A DNA stretch of 64,000 nt from Niabella yanshanensis (GTDB taxonomy: Bacteria > Bacteroidota > Bacteroidia > Chitinophagales > Chitinophagaceae), in contig NZ_CP139960.1 of the NCBI RefSeq assembly GCF_034424215.1, forward strand, positions 3,968,001 through 4,032,000, read 5' to 3'. A model generated the notes under the pieces. That model was given only the letters and a program-made list of their open reading frames with translations. It did not search any database and was not told the origin of the DNA. This document shows, in pieces, positions 1 through 8,935 of the stretch (position 1 is its first letter; each line of letters opens with the position of its first letter). A program made the translations under genes and the position numbers.

Positions 1-1620
1 TTCGGGGTTTAATACCATAATGGGTATCGATATACCTGCTTTACGGATTTCAACGCCCTCGTCAGCATAAGCTACACCCAGGTAATCTGCCTTATGATAT
101 TGTAATAAGCCCGCCACTTCAGTTCCTCCGCTTCCATATGCAAAAGCTTTCACCATTACCATTACTTTGGTAGCAGGTTCCAGCATTTGCTGAAATGTTT
201 TATAATTATGTGCAATAGCATTCAGGTTGATCTCCAGGATGGTTTGATGGGCTTTTTGCTCCAGCAACGACGCAATCTGCTCAAATTCAAATACACGGCC
301 TCCCTTTATCAAAATAGCCTCATCTTTGAAGCTAAAGGAGTGCAGGTGCTGTATAAAATCGGAGGTCGAAAGAAAAAAGTGATGATCGATCTTTGTCTTC
401 TTAGCCGTGACCCATGCATGCATCACCGACTGCATTTTTTCTCCGATACCTATAAGCCGGACTATTTTATGTTTTTGCAGCTGCTCCAGGATGTTTCGGT
501 ATAACAGTTCAGTATCGCCGCCTGTTTGTAAGAAATCGGATAAAATAACGGTTTTTTGAAGCCCTTTAGCCTGTTGTTGTAAAAAATGCAGGGCTATAGA
601 CAGCGAGTCGATATCGGTGCTGTAACTATCATTGATCAAAATGCAATTATTATTGCCTTTCTTAAACTCCAGGCGCATATTTACAGGCTGGAGTAGTGGT
701 ATGCGCTCCTGCAAAATCTGACTGTCTATTTTCAGATAAAGAGCCACTGCACAAGCCGTAACTATATTTTCTATGGAAGCTGCGTCTGTAAAAGAAGTCT
801 GGATTGAGAATTTATCACCTTGATAATTGAGGTTAATCCGGGTTCCGGTACTTTTCTTTTTTATAGAATTTACTTCGAGCTCGAAAGACTTGTTGCTTCC
901 CCAATAAAAAACCGGTGTTGCCAGTTGGTCCACCTGCTCTTTTATGAGTGGATCATCGCCATTCGCAATAACTATGCGGCTATTTTTAAAAAGCAGCAGT
1001 TTTTCCTTCAGCTTTTCAGTATTGTTTTTGAAGCCTTCGCTATGAGCACTCCCGATGTTGGTAATTACGCCGATGGTGGGCTGTATGATATCCCGCAACT
1101 GTTGCATTTCTCCAGGTTGGCTAATGCCTGCTTCAAATATAGCCAGGTCGTTTTCCGGTTCTATTTCCCAAACGCTCAAGGGCACGCCTATTTGCGAGTT
1201 ATAGCTTTTAGGGCTTCTGACGATCGTTTTATTGGCCTGTAGCAACTGGTAGAGCCACTCTTTTACAATAGTTTTACCATTGCTGCCTGTGATTCCAATT
1301 ACTTCTATATCAAATTTTGACCGGTGAAAAGCTGCTAGTTTTTGCAAGGCCGTCAGTACATTATCTACTGTCAGGAAAATGCCCCCCGGGTAGTTCTTCG
1401 CGTTGATTTTTTCTGAAACCACAAAGTAGCGGAGTCCGGCCTTATATAATTCGGGTATAAAAAGATGACCATCTCTTCGGGGACCCGGCAACGCAAAAAA
1501 TAAAGAAGACTCCGGGTTAACCAGTTTCCGGCTATCGGTGAGTAAGGTATAAATAGATATCCTGGGTATAGGTTGCCCCGATAACCCAAGAGCGCCTGCA
1601 ATATCCTGTAACGTATGCAT
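1..1620 (-). CDS. murF: Bifunctional MurF ligase / alanine racemase, C-terminal part cut by window edge
   Basis: Cytoplasmic peptidoglycan precursor enzyme. The MurF part adds D-Ala-D-Ala to UDP-MurNAc-tripeptide, and the racemase part makes D-alanine. Reading the minus strand from the ATG at 1620 gives 540 open codons down to base 1 with no stop. The ATP-binding motif TGSNGKT is at about residues 111-117. The Mur ligase part runs to about residue 455. The racemase start follows, with the PLP-lysine motif KAFAYG (Lys about 491). The full fusion in Bacteroidota is about 820 residues, so roughly the last third lies outside the window. The start codon is 8 bases past the stop of the TerC-like gene, so the two are probably co-transcribed. 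Identity is well supported. Only the racemase C-terminus is unseen. Confidence 0.93.
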   Translation of the reverse strand, partial: MHTLQDIAGALGLSGQPIPRISIYTLLTDSRKLVNPESSLFFALPGPRRDGHLFIPELYKAGLRYFVVSEKINAKNYPGGIFLTVDNVLTALQKLAAFHRSKFDIEVIGITGSNGKTIVKEWLYQLLQANKTIVRSPKSYNSQIGVPLSVWEIEPENDLAIFEAGISQPGEMQQLRDIIQPTIGVITNIGSAHSEGFKNNTEKLKEKLLLFKNSRIVIANGDDPLIKEQVDQLATPVFYWGSNKSFELEVNSIKKKSTGTRINLNYQGDKFSIQTSFTDAASIENIVTACAVALYLKIDSQILQERIPLLQPVNMRLEFKKGNNNCILINDSYSTDIDSLSIALHFLQQQAKGLQKTVILSDFLQTGGDTELLYRNILEQLQKHKIVRLIGIGEKMQSVMHAWVTAKKTKIDHHFFLSTSDFIQHLHSFSFKDEAILIKGGRVFEFEQIASLLEQKAHQTILEINLNAIAHNYKTFQQMLEPATKVMVMVKAFAYGSGGTEVAGLLQYHKADYLGVAYADEGVEIRKAGISIPIMVLNPE

Positions 1621-1628
1621 GAGCCGTA

Positions 1629-2606
1629 TTAATCGTTTGGCTTGTCAGCAATATTTTCGGCTTCATCCGGTACTCCTTTTCGCTTTTTCAAAACGGAGTA
1701 AACAATGCTGCCTGCAATACAAAGTACAATTACCAGGAGCGACACTACTACCTGCTGTGATTTTCCTATCCATTGTGAGATCCAGTGCTCTCCCAGCATT
1801 TTCGCCCCGATGAAAATCAGAACAATGGCAATGCCCTGCTGCAGGTAATCGAACTTGGTAATGGCGCCTCTTAACAGAAAGAACAGCGAGCGCAGGCCCA
1901 ATACTGCAAAAATATTAGAGGTATAGATCACCATTTTATTGGTAGAGATACCCATTACAGCCGGGATAGAATCAACTGCAAAAACAAGGTCGATAACCGA
2001 AAGCATAACTACGACCACAAAAAGCATGGTGTAGCGTCTTTTGCCATCTTCTTTAATTATATACCTGCCTCCGCCGTCGTGGGGTACCAGCGGTAATACT
2101 TTTTTCATCCATTTATAAACAGGGTGTCCCTTGGGATCAAACTCCTCATCGTCGCCAGCGGTAAACATTTTGATTCCTGTATACACAAGGAAAGCACCAA
2201 ACAGGTATAATATCCAATGAAAGCGGTTAACCAGCTCAACACCCAACGTTATAAAAATGATACGAAATACAATGGCCATTAACACGCCAAATAGCAACGC
2301 GCGGCTATAATAAATTTCCTTTACCCTGAAAGCATTGAAAATCAGTATGAATACGAAAATGTTATCAATACTCAGGCTCTTTTCCATCAGGTAGGCGCTG
2401 AGGTATTCCAGGGCAATAGTTTTATTTTCTTCGAAAAGCAGGAAAACGAAAAAGCCAAGACCCAATGCCACCCAGAATACGGATTGCCAAAGCGCTGTTT
2501 TAATGGTAATAGCCGTGTTCTTCTTGCTAAAAAGCCCCATATCGAACACGAGGGCAATAACGATTACAATACCAAATACGAGGTAAGAAATTTGATCGGG
2601 TGTCAT
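1629..2606 (-). CDS. TerC/Alx family integral membrane protein
   Basis: This is a 325-residue membrane protein of the TerC family, whose characterised members export manganese or help metal loading of secreted proteins. The sequence is mostly hydrophobic helices with the family's membrane acidic residues: Asp22 in the first helix, Asp81 in SIDNIFVF, and Asp206/Asp212 in IDLVFAVDS. A cytoplasmic loop rich in charged residues lies around 150-190. Length matches Alx-type members rather than the shorter TerC of tellurite operons, and no other ter genes are adjacent. It ends 8 bases before murF and lies 40 bases after the Fe-S carrier gene, all on the minus strand. The metal substrate is inferred from the family and is not shown here. 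Confidence 0.88.
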   Translation of the reverse strand: MTPDQISYLVFGIVIVIALVFDMGLFSKKNTAITIKTALWQSVFWVALGLGFFVFLLFEENKTIALEYLSAYLMEKSLSIDNIFVFILIFNAFRVKEIYYSRALLFGVLMAIVFRIIFITLGVELVNRFHWILYLFGAFLVYTGIKMFTAGDDEEFDPKGHPVYKWMKKVLPLVPHDGGGRYIIKEDGKRRYTMLFVVVVMLSVIDLVFAVDSIPAVMGISTNKMVIYTSNIFAVLGLRSLFFLLRGAITKFDYLQQGIAIVLIFIGAKMLGEHWISQWIGKSQQVVVSLLVIVLCIAGSIVYSVLKKRKGVPDEAENIADKPND

Positions 2607-2646
2607 GAAACTTTAAGTTGGATAAGATATAGAAGGTACCGTAGTA

Positions 2647-3000
2647 CTACACGGCGAAACTTTCGCCACAGGCGCAAGTACGTGCCGCATTAGGATTGTT
2701 GAAAAAGAAGCCTTTTCCGCTAAGTCCCTCAGAAAAGTCAAGAGTAGTGCCCAAAAGATATAAAAGACTTTTCATATCTGTCACTATCTTGATCCCATTA
2801 TCTTCAAAGATCTGGTCTTTAGGCTTTTCTTCGCTGTCGAAATCGAGTTTGTAGCTTAAACCCGAGCAGCCGCCGCTAACAACGCTTACCCGAACAAAGC
2901 TATTGACTCCTTTTTCCTCGTTTTCAGAAAGAATATGCTCGATACGAGCTTTGGCGGTATCGCTTATTTTAATGCTATCTGCTGAAAATGTATTATTCAT
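2647..3000 (-). CDS. HesB/IscA-type (A-type) iron-sulfur carrier protein
   Basis: This 117-residue protein belongs to the IscA/SufA/ErpA group, which carries Fe-S clusters from the scaffold to target enzymes in the cytoplasm. The three ligand cysteines are in place: Cys45 in GGCSGLSY, and Cys109 and Cys111 in the terminal CACG motif. Length is normal for the family. The ATG at 3000 is preceded by a TAnnTTTG box at 3073-3080. No suf or isc genes are adjacent, so which A-type subfamily it belongs to cannot be decided here. TerC-like and murF genes follow on the same strand. Confidence 0.93.
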   Translation of the reverse strand: MNNTFSADSIKISDTAKARIEHILSENEEKGVNSFVRVSVVSGGCSGLSYKLDFDSEEKPKDQIFEDNGIKIVTDMKSLLYLLGTTLDFSEGLSGKGFFFNNPNAARTCACGESFAV

Positions 3001-3072
3001 TCTTGTTCTTTTAACACTGCCGGCTCCATATCTCTTCTGTCATGTTACTGCCTGGCAACTTTATTTAAAATA

Positions 3073-3080
3073 CAAAGTTA
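3073..3080 (-). promoter_or_regulatory. -7 promoter element for the Fe-S carrier gene
   Basis: TAACTTTG on the minus strand is an exact match to the Bacteroidota -7 consensus TAnnTTTG, and lies 72 bases before the ATG at 3000. No clear TTG was found at the -33 position, so it is a probable and unproven promoter. Confidence 0.55.
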
Positions 3081-3259
3081 CCATATTATTTAAAGAGTTA
3101 AAGCAGCGCCTGCCGTTATATTTTAGGCCGCTCCGGAATGAAGAAACCGGATCAAAATAGGATCAGGGTTCCGAAATCTATCTTACTGAAACGAATAAAA
3201 ACAGGATTTCTTACTTTTACCACAGTTCGTATTGATTGTTTAACCGTTTTTACATTACT

Positions 3260-3817
3260 ATGAAACTACTTCAACCTCTGATCTTGTTTGCATTTCTATT
3301 ATGCTCCTGCGGGTTAAGCGAAAGGGAAAAAGCAATGAAGAATAAAGAAACAGAACTTAACGACCGGCAACAGGCATTGGTACTGTGGGAGCAGCAGCTA
3401 ACCCAAAAGGAAAATACGTTAAAAGACCGGGAACACCGGTTAGATAGCACTAAAAGGGAAATTGACTCCGTGGTGATACATGGTCCCTCTGTTATAGGTA
3501 AGTGGCAAATTAAAATGCAATGCGTAGAAACCTCCTGTGCAGGCTCTGCAATAGGCGATGTAAAAACGGAACAATGGGAATTTGCCAGCGAAGGAAATGA
3601 AGTGGTGGTAAAAGCTTATGCAGGCAAGAACCTGACCCGGATTTATAATGGTACTTATACGAGCAGGGGAATGCAACTGGTTGACAAAGGAGCTCTCAGC
3701 TCCACTACGATGGAAGTCACCCTTAGAATGCTGAACGAAAAGAAAATGGATGGCCTGAGGGAAATTACTCTGCCTGATTGTAAAACAACTTATTCGATTA
3801 CCGCCGACCGCTTATAA
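3260..3817 (+). CDS. Lipoprotein with N-terminal coiled coil, function unknown
   Basis: This is a 185-residue predicted lipoprotein. The start chosen is the ATG at 3260, eight codons inside the longest frame, because MKLLQPL then opens a classic signal peptide. It ends in a lipobox-like LCSC followed by Gly, with Cys17 as the likely lipidated residue. Residues about 20-65 are highly charged and heptad-like (repeated E/K/Q/R), so a short coiled coil is expected. The C-terminal 110 residues look like a small beta-rich domain containing WQIKMQC and TYSITAD. No family was recognised. The antiporter gene begins 14 bases later, so the two are probably co-transcribed. Confidence 0.75.
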   Translation: MKLLQPLILFAFLLCSCGLSEREKAMKNKETELNDRQQALVLWEQQLTQKENTLKDREHRLDSTKREIDSVVIHGPSVIGKWQIKMQCVETSCAGSAIGDVKTEQWEFASEGNEVVVKAYAGKNLTRIYNGTYTSRGMQLVDKGALSSTTMEVTLRMLNEKKMDGLREITLPDCKTTYSITADRL

Positions 3818-3831
3818 AGAGGTGTAAATAT

Positions 3832-6000
3832 ATGGTGCCATTACTTTCAACTTTGGATTTTAGCCTGCCGTTAACCAACCCGGTAATCATATTTGCGCTG
3901 GTGCTCTTTATTATTTTGTTTGCGCCGATTATTTTCAGCAAAATAAAAGTACCGCATATCATCGGGCTTATTATTGCAGGTGTATTGGTAGGGCCCCATG
4001 GACTGAATCTTTTGAAACGGGATACAAGTATAGTTTTATTTGGTACCGTGGGTTTATTGTATATCATGTTTTTGGCAGGGCTTGAGATAGATCTTGCAGA
4101 ATTTAAGAAGAACAGGAAAAAAATATTTGTATTTGGAGTACTCACATTTCTGTTGCCGCTTATTTGTGGCACTCTTGCCTCATATTATATTTTAGGATAT
4201 AGTTTTTTGTCGTCTCTTCTATTAGCCAGTATGTTTTCAACGCACACGCTGGTGGCCTATCCCATTGCCAGTAAGTATGGCGTCATCCGCAATCGCGCGG
4301 TTGCTATGGCAGTAGGAGGTACCATGATTACTGATACCGTAGCGCTTTTATTATTAGCGGCCATATCAGGCATGGCCAAAGAGCAGGTATCTCCCGCGTT
4401 TTGGGTACAACTGGGGTTGTCATCCATTGTGTTTGTCTGTATCGTACTATTTGTTTTCCCCGTAATTATCCGTTGGTTTTTTAAAAAATTTGAAGACAGT
4501 GTTTCCCAATATGTCTTTGTGCTGGGTATGGTTTTCCTGGCTTCTTTTTTAGCAGAGGCGGCTGGTATTGAGGCCATCATCGGCGCGTTTTTCTCTGGGT
4601 TGATACTGAACCGCTTTGTGCCGCATACTTCTGCATTAATGAACCGGATCAACTTTGTTGGTAACGCTTTGTTTATCCCCTTTTTCCTGATAAGCGTGGG
4701 CATGCTGGTAGACGTAAAGGTTTTGGTAAAAGGATTGGGCGCCGCGAAAGTAGCTGCTGTAATTATCGTTGTGGCTTTAATCACCAAGTATGTTGCTGCC
4801 TGGGCCACGCAAAAGATATTCAAACTAACAGCAACAGAAGGTAAAATGCTTTTTGGGCTGAGTGCTTCGCATGCCGCTGCCACACTGGCTATCATATTGG
4901 TGGGGTATAATATTATAACAGGAGAAACCGCTACCGGCGAGCCTATTCGTTTGCTGGATGAAGATGTATTGAACGGAACGATTTTACTGATCCTGGTAAG
5001 TTGTGGCGTTGGTTCTTTTGCTACTGAAAAAGCGGCTAAAAAACTGGCCCTGCAGGAAAGTGAGCAGGTACCGGAAATTGAAGATGGAGAGAATAGCGAA
5101 AAGATCCTGATATCTTTAGCCTATGATGAAATTGCTACAGACATGGTAGACCTGGGTGTGTTGCTGAAACCCAAAAGGAGTAATCTGCCCCTTTATGGTC
5201 TGCACATTGTGGATGATGCAGTCGAGGGCTCCAACGCCGCGGGCAAGGGAAAAAAGATACTGGAAAAATCTGTATCTCATGCTGCTGCCTCTGAAAATGT
5301 ACTGACTCCTTTGATGCGGTATGACTCCAGTATCAGTAATGGTATTGTTTATACGATAAAAGAACAACAGGTAACCGATATTGTGATCGGGCTGCATAAA
5401 AATGCCGACCAAAAAGTATTTTTCGGAGAGGTGGCAGAGCAGATTATAAGAAGAATTCACGAGACGATTTATGTCTATAAGCCTGCTCAACCTTTTAATA
5501 CACTCAAACGAATTGTTGTAGCTATTCCACCAAACGCAGAAACAGAACCGGGATTTGTACATTGGCTGCAAAAGATAACGTTGTTGTCAAGGGAGTCGGG
5601 CATGAAGGTGAGTTTTCATGGAACCGCAATAACATTGGCTGCAATACAATCTTTGGTACAACGGAATGATAATCATTTGCAGGCTTCCTACAATGAGTTC
5701 AGTAATTGGGATGATTTCCTGATTTTTACCAGGGAACTGAATACCAACGAGCTTTTTGTGATCATTTCATCCCGTAAGGGCTACAACTCCTATCTGCCGC
5801 AGTTTGGTAAACTGCCCTATTATCTGACCAATTATTTCAATAAGTTAAGTTATATTATACTGTATCCCGAACAACTCGAAACCGGCATTAATATGAGCGA
5901 CATACAGCAGGCCGATGGCAAATTGATTGAAACGCTTAGTGAGCAGATAGGAGCTATCAACAAGGCTGGTAAGTACCTGCGCAATCTGTGGAAAAAGTAA
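3832..6000 (+). CDS. CPA2-type cation/proton antiporter with C-terminal USP-like domains
   Basis: This 722-residue inner-membrane antiporter of the KefB/NapA-like CPA2 group exchanges Na+ or K+ for protons. Residues about 15-400 are a run of hydrophobic helices that includes the family-typical KVPHIIGLIIAGVLVGPHG and LAGLEIDL segments. From about 415 to 690 the protein is soluble and resembles two universal-stress-protein-like halves (EKILISLAYDE..., then KRIVVAIPPNAE...), a fusion common in Bacteroidota. It contains no TrkA-N/RCK nucleotide-binding domain. The upstream lipoprotein gene is 14 bases away. The ion preference cannot be told from sequence. Confidence 0.9.
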   Translation: MVPLLSTLDFSLPLTNPVIIFALVLFIILFAPIIFSKIKVPHIIGLIIAGVLVGPHGLNLLKRDTSIVLFGTVGLLYIMFLAGLEIDLAEFKKNRKKIFVFGVLTFLLPLICGTLASYYILGYSFLSSLLLASMFSTHTLVAYPIASKYGVIRNRAVAMAVGGTMITDTVALLLLAAISGMAKEQVSPAFWVQLGLSSIVFVCIVLFVFPVIIRWFFKKFEDSVSQYVFVLGMVFLASFLAEAAGIEAIIGAFFSGLILNRFVPHTSALMNRINFVGNALFIPFFLISVGMLVDVKVLVKGLGAAKVAAVIIVVALITKYVAAWATQKIFKLTATEGKMLFGLSASHAAATLAIILVGYNIITGETATGEPIRLLDEDVLNGTILLILVSCGVGSFATEKAAKKLALQESEQVPEIEDGENSEKILISLAYDEIATDMVDLGVLLKPKRSNLPLYGLHIVDDAVEGSNAAGKGKKILEKSVSHAAASENVLTPLMRYDSSISNGIVYTIKEQQVTDIVIGLHKNADQKVFFGEVAEQIIRRIHETIYVYKPAQPFNTLKRIVVAIPPNAETEPGFVHWLQKITLLSRESGMKVSFHGTAITLAAIQSLVQRNDNHLQASYNEFSNWDDFLIFTRELNTNELFVIISSRKGYNSYLPQFGKLPYYLTNYFNKLSYIILYPEQLETGINMSDIQQADGKLIETLSEQIGAINKAGKYLRNLWKK

Positions 6001-6007
6001 GGAGCTT

Positions 6008-6355
6008 TCAGCTGATCTTCTGGCCGTTTTTTACCGGTTTATCAGGTGTGAGCAGCGTGACGTCTTTAGCTGCACCCAATACGCCCAATACCAGGCATTC
6101 ACTAAAGAAATTGGCGATTTGTTTTACAGGGAAGTTCACAACCGCTATCACCTGCTTATGCAAAAGCTCTTCTGGTTGATACAGCTTCGTGATTTGTGCC
6201 GACGATTTTTTGACGCCCAACGCTTCTCCAAAATCAATCAGCAGCTTATAGGCCGGATTGCGTACTTCAGCAAATACTTCGGCCCGGATGATGGTACCAA
6301 CGCGTATATCTATTTTTTCAAAATCGCTCCAGCTGATCGGTTCAGGCATAGTCAT
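6008..6355 (-). CDS. csaA: CsaA-like tRNA-binding domain protein
   Basis: This 115-residue protein consists of one OB-fold tRNA-binding domain like CsaA and the C-terminal domain of methionyl-tRNA synthetase. Supporting motifs are FEKIDIRVGTI near residue 12, KLLIDFG, SAQIT and the closing VLGVLGAAKDVTLLTPDKPV. CsaA has been described as a small chaperone that binds tRNA and protein-export clients. An in-frame ATG two codons further in (6349) is an equally possible start. It begins 6 bases after the NhaP-like antiporter stop on the same strand, suggesting one operon. Its 3' end faces the 3' end of the CPA2 antiporter. Confidence 0.9.
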   Translation of the reverse strand: MTMPEPISWSDFEKIDIRVGTIIRAEVFAEVRNPAYKLLIDFGEALGVKKSSAQITKLYQPEELLHKQVIAVVNFPVKQIANFFSECLVLGVLGAAKDVTLLTPDKPVKNGQKIS

Positions 6356-6361
6356 AAAAAT

Positions 6362-7954
6362 TTAATGTTGAAAGCCTGTAAGTTTTGTTTCATCAAAATC
6401 CAGCTGCATTTCCATATTGCGTAATACCACATCATCAAATTTGCGCTCCCGGCGTATTTTATGCAGTTCTATCCTTTGCAATTTTATGATATCCCTGATC
6501 ACGTCCCGGTTACGGGCTGCTGCTGCCTGGAAATGATCAGAATGATCGATGCAGCTAAATTTGTCGGTAAGCAGTTCCAGCTCATTTTCCAGCTTGGTTT
6601 TTTGATGCCGCACCAGGCTGTTCTCTGTAAGATCATTACTGTAGTCGCTGTTTATTTTTTCCAGCGCCACCTGTTTCAATTGTTTTTGTATGATGGCTTC
6701 CTGTTTTTCATGCGGCACTTTTACCTCGTCGTCTTCAACTTTTATCCATTTTAGAACGGCGGGTAGCAATAAACCCTGGCCAACCAACGTGATCAGGATA
6801 ATCACGAAAGTCACAAACAGGATAATATTCCGATGAGGCAGGTTTAACGGGATTGATAACGCTGCAGCAAGGGACACCACCCCCCGCATAGCTGCGAAAC
6901 TAATAATGAACGGTTCCTTCCAGTTGGGTTTGGGCCTGGTAAGGCGGATCTTTTTAAAACAGAATCCCGGGAGATAAGCTAAAGCGTAGCTATAAAGCAG
7001 TCGCAGTGCAATCATCGCACCGCCTATAATAATGGCGTATTTGATACCTTCTGCAATTGAGTAATCCTTCATGCCGGCTACCACCACAGGGAGCTCCAGG
7101 CCTATCAGTACAAAGACAATGGCATTAATAGTAAAAATAAGGGTGCTCCAAACCGCACCTGCCTGTATACGTGCTGTATGGCTTAAAAAGCAGTGAGAGT
7201 GGTACGACATCATCAATCCCCCGCTAACCACGGCCAGCACACCCGAGAAATGAAAGTGCTCTGCGGTTATATACATTACATAGGGAACAATTAATGTAAT
7301 AATCGTATCAATATTAGAATTAGAAGGAATAATGCGTAATAATGCAGAGAACAGGTAACCAATAGCTAAACCGATAGCAATACCCATTGCAGACATGATG
7401 AAGAAGTCGCTGATAGCCTGCTTAAAAACAAACTGACCGGTTAAGGCAGCAGCAAGCGCGAACTTAAAAACAATAAGGCTGGATGCATCATTGATCAGGC
7501 TTTCTCCCTCCAGCACGGTGATGGTTTTTTGAGGAATTTTAAGATGCTTTAAAACTGAAGTAGCGGCTACTGCATCCGGTGGAGAATTAACACCTCCCAG
7601 CAGAAATCCCATCGCCAAAGTAAGACCAGGAATTAATGAAGATGAAACGTAAGCCACTACCACCGATGTAAGAAAAACCAACCCGAAAGCCATCCAGGAA
7701 ATTTGCTTCCTGTGTTTCCAGAAATCTTTCCAGGATGTAAACCAGGCTGCTTCAAAAAGTATGGGCGGCAGGAAAATAAGGAATACAATATCAGGGTCAA
7801 TCTGGAATGCCGGCATGCCCGGAACCAGGCTGATAATGAGCCCTGCAATTACTAAAAAAATAGGGTAAGCTACTTTTAGTTTCTGGCCAATCAGCACCAA
7901 CATCATCACACTAAAAGCAACTGCAATAGCGATTAATACATAATTCTGAATCAT
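6362..7954 (-). CDS. CPA1-type Na+/H+ antiporter (NhaP-like)
   Basis: This 530-residue inner-membrane antiporter has about twelve hydrophobic helices. Family signs are FLPPILFEAAW, the conserved GGVNSPPDAVAA segment and the ion-binding Asn-Asp pair in ESLINDASSLIVFKFA. The last 130 residues are a charged, helical cytoplasmic tail, as in other NhaP-type proteins. The longest frame opens with a TTG at 7963. The ATG at 7954 is preferred because it begins the hydrophobic N-terminus directly. csaA follows 6 bases downstream. A second antiporter of another family (CPA2) lies convergently, so the locus has two systems for ion and pH balance. Confidence 0.91.
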   Translation of the reverse strand: MIQNYVLIAIAVAFSVMMLVLIGQKLKVAYPIFLVIAGLIISLVPGMPAFQIDPDIVFLIFLPPILFEAAWFTSWKDFWKHRKQISWMAFGLVFLTSVVVAYVSSSLIPGLTLAMGFLLGGVNSPPDAVAATSVLKHLKIPQKTITVLEGESLINDASSLIVFKFALAAALTGQFVFKQAISDFFIMSAMGIAIGLAIGYLFSALLRIIPSNSNIDTIITLIVPYVMYITAEHFHFSGVLAVVSGGLMMSYHSHCFLSHTARIQAGAVWSTLIFTINAIVFVLIGLELPVVVAGMKDYSIAEGIKYAIIIGGAMIALRLLYSYALAYLPGFCFKKIRLTRPKPNWKEPFIISFAAMRGVVSLAAALSIPLNLPHRNIILFVTFVIILITLVGQGLLLPAVLKWIKVEDDEVKVPHEKQEAIIQKQLKQVALEKINSDYSNDLTENSLVRHQKTKLENELELLTDKFSCIDHSDHFQAAAARNRDVIRDIIKLQRIELHKIRRERKFDDVVLRNMEMQLDFDETKLTGFQH

Positions 7955-8078
7955 ACAAAACAATTTGAATTGGCTATCAACTTAAAAGATATTTCCCCAA
8001 CAACAACATTAAGGCATTCTGCCGAAAAACATTCTTTTGAATTTCGGTTTAGAATAACATATAAAGATCGCTTTTTGT

Positions 8079-8618
8079 TTATTGTCCCTCACTCAGTCTT
8101 TTAAGCTCCTGTAAACTAAGGGCGTAATTGGTTGCTATTGTTTTTTTTGTTCTTTTAAACAGCATCATGATGTTAAGCGGGTAGGGAACATGACTGTTGA
8201 AATTAAGTGTTACCCTGGTAGTGTTATTGATGGGTTGTAAGCTGATATAGGTTTTCGCATGGGTTTTATAAGGGGCATAAACGGTGATGTCTAAAGTCAC
8301 ATCTCTTAAGGTTGTGAGCTGTGAAATGGTCAGGCAGCCTTTCCCCAGCTCCGTACTGTCGCTTTCCCAGCAAAAGCTGGATCCCGGACGGCCTTCATTT
8401 CCAGCAATTGATGTTCTCATCATTTTATCACGCTTAAACCATGCGTTCCAACAATTTAAGCCTGTAATATTACTTGTGAAATTCCATACATTTTCAACAG
8501 GAGCATTTATATGAATAGTTTGTTGAACCTTAATACTCCCGTCTACAAATGCAGCAGTGACCAGAGCCATTGCTGATAAGGCGAGGAGGGCAATAAGCAA
8601 TTTTTTAAGAATACTCAT
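8079..8618 (-). CDS. SRPBCC (START/polyketide cyclase-like) protein with N-terminal membrane segment
   Basis: This 179-residue protein has a hydrophobic N-terminus (residues about 5-24), either a signal peptide or an anchor. A SRPBCC ligand-binding fold follows, with the family's opening strand IKVQQTIHINAPVENVWNF at about 29-47 and a W-rich GLNCWNAWFKRD segment. SRPBCC proteins bind hydrophobic molecules or act as cyclases, and no ligand can be predicted here. The gene stands alone on the minus strand, 125 bases upstream of the NhaP-like gene. A weak -7-like TAAATTTT lies about 100 bases before the ATG. Confidence 0.8.
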   Translation of the reverse strand: MSILKKLLIALLALSAMALVTAAFVDGSIKVQQTIHINAPVENVWNFTSNITGLNCWNAWFKRDKMMRTSIAGNEGRPGSSFCWESDSTELGKGCLTISQLTTLRDVTLDITVYAPYKTHAKTYISLQPINNTTRVTLNFNSHVPYPLNIMMLFKRTKKTIATNYALSLQELKRLSEGQ

Positions 8619-8935
8619 ATTGAGTGTTCAATTTCCATTTAAGTAAACAGTTCCTTCTTTTGGGTTGGGTTCGTGGTTTATGTAAATCCGTTTTAGAAAA
8701 TTCCCAAAATTTATAATGAAGATTCGCCGTTAATACCAGTTAAGTTGATTGTTTAGTTCCTAAAGGTAACAAAACCTTGCTAAAAAAAGATTATTTGTAA
8801 AATACTGTAGAAAAGAAAATTAAGGCAAACGTTGGATGTGAGCCGGCATTATGGACGTCGGCAACGCTGGTAGCTTTGCGCCGGAGATGAATTCCTTTAA
8901 CCTCAAATAATTTCAGAAAGGAGCTTTTCTTTCAA
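8619..8935. other. 317-bp intergenic gap
   Basis: No convincing gene is present. On the plus strand, TAGCTTTG at 8871-8878 exactly matches the -7 consensus and is followed at 8887 by ATG and a 7-codon frame ending at 8910, with nothing recognisable after it. The rest is AT-rich leader of the minus-strand SRPBCC gene. Confidence 0.5.

Noticed and set aside
187-504. 105-codon plus-strand frame
   Set aside because: It is antisense to the MurF/racemase gene, starts with TTG and has no family features.
820-1242. 140-codon plus-strand frame
   Set aside because: It is antisense to the continuous MurF reading frame, whose motifs are clear.
1629-2606. Tellurite resistance operon around the TerC-like gene
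   Set aside because: No terA, terB, terD or terE-like genes are nearby, and the protein has Alx-type length.
4257-4895. 212-codon minus-strand frame inside the CPA2 antiporter
   Set aside because: Its composition mirrors antisense of hydrophobic codons. The plus-strand antiporter is unambiguous.
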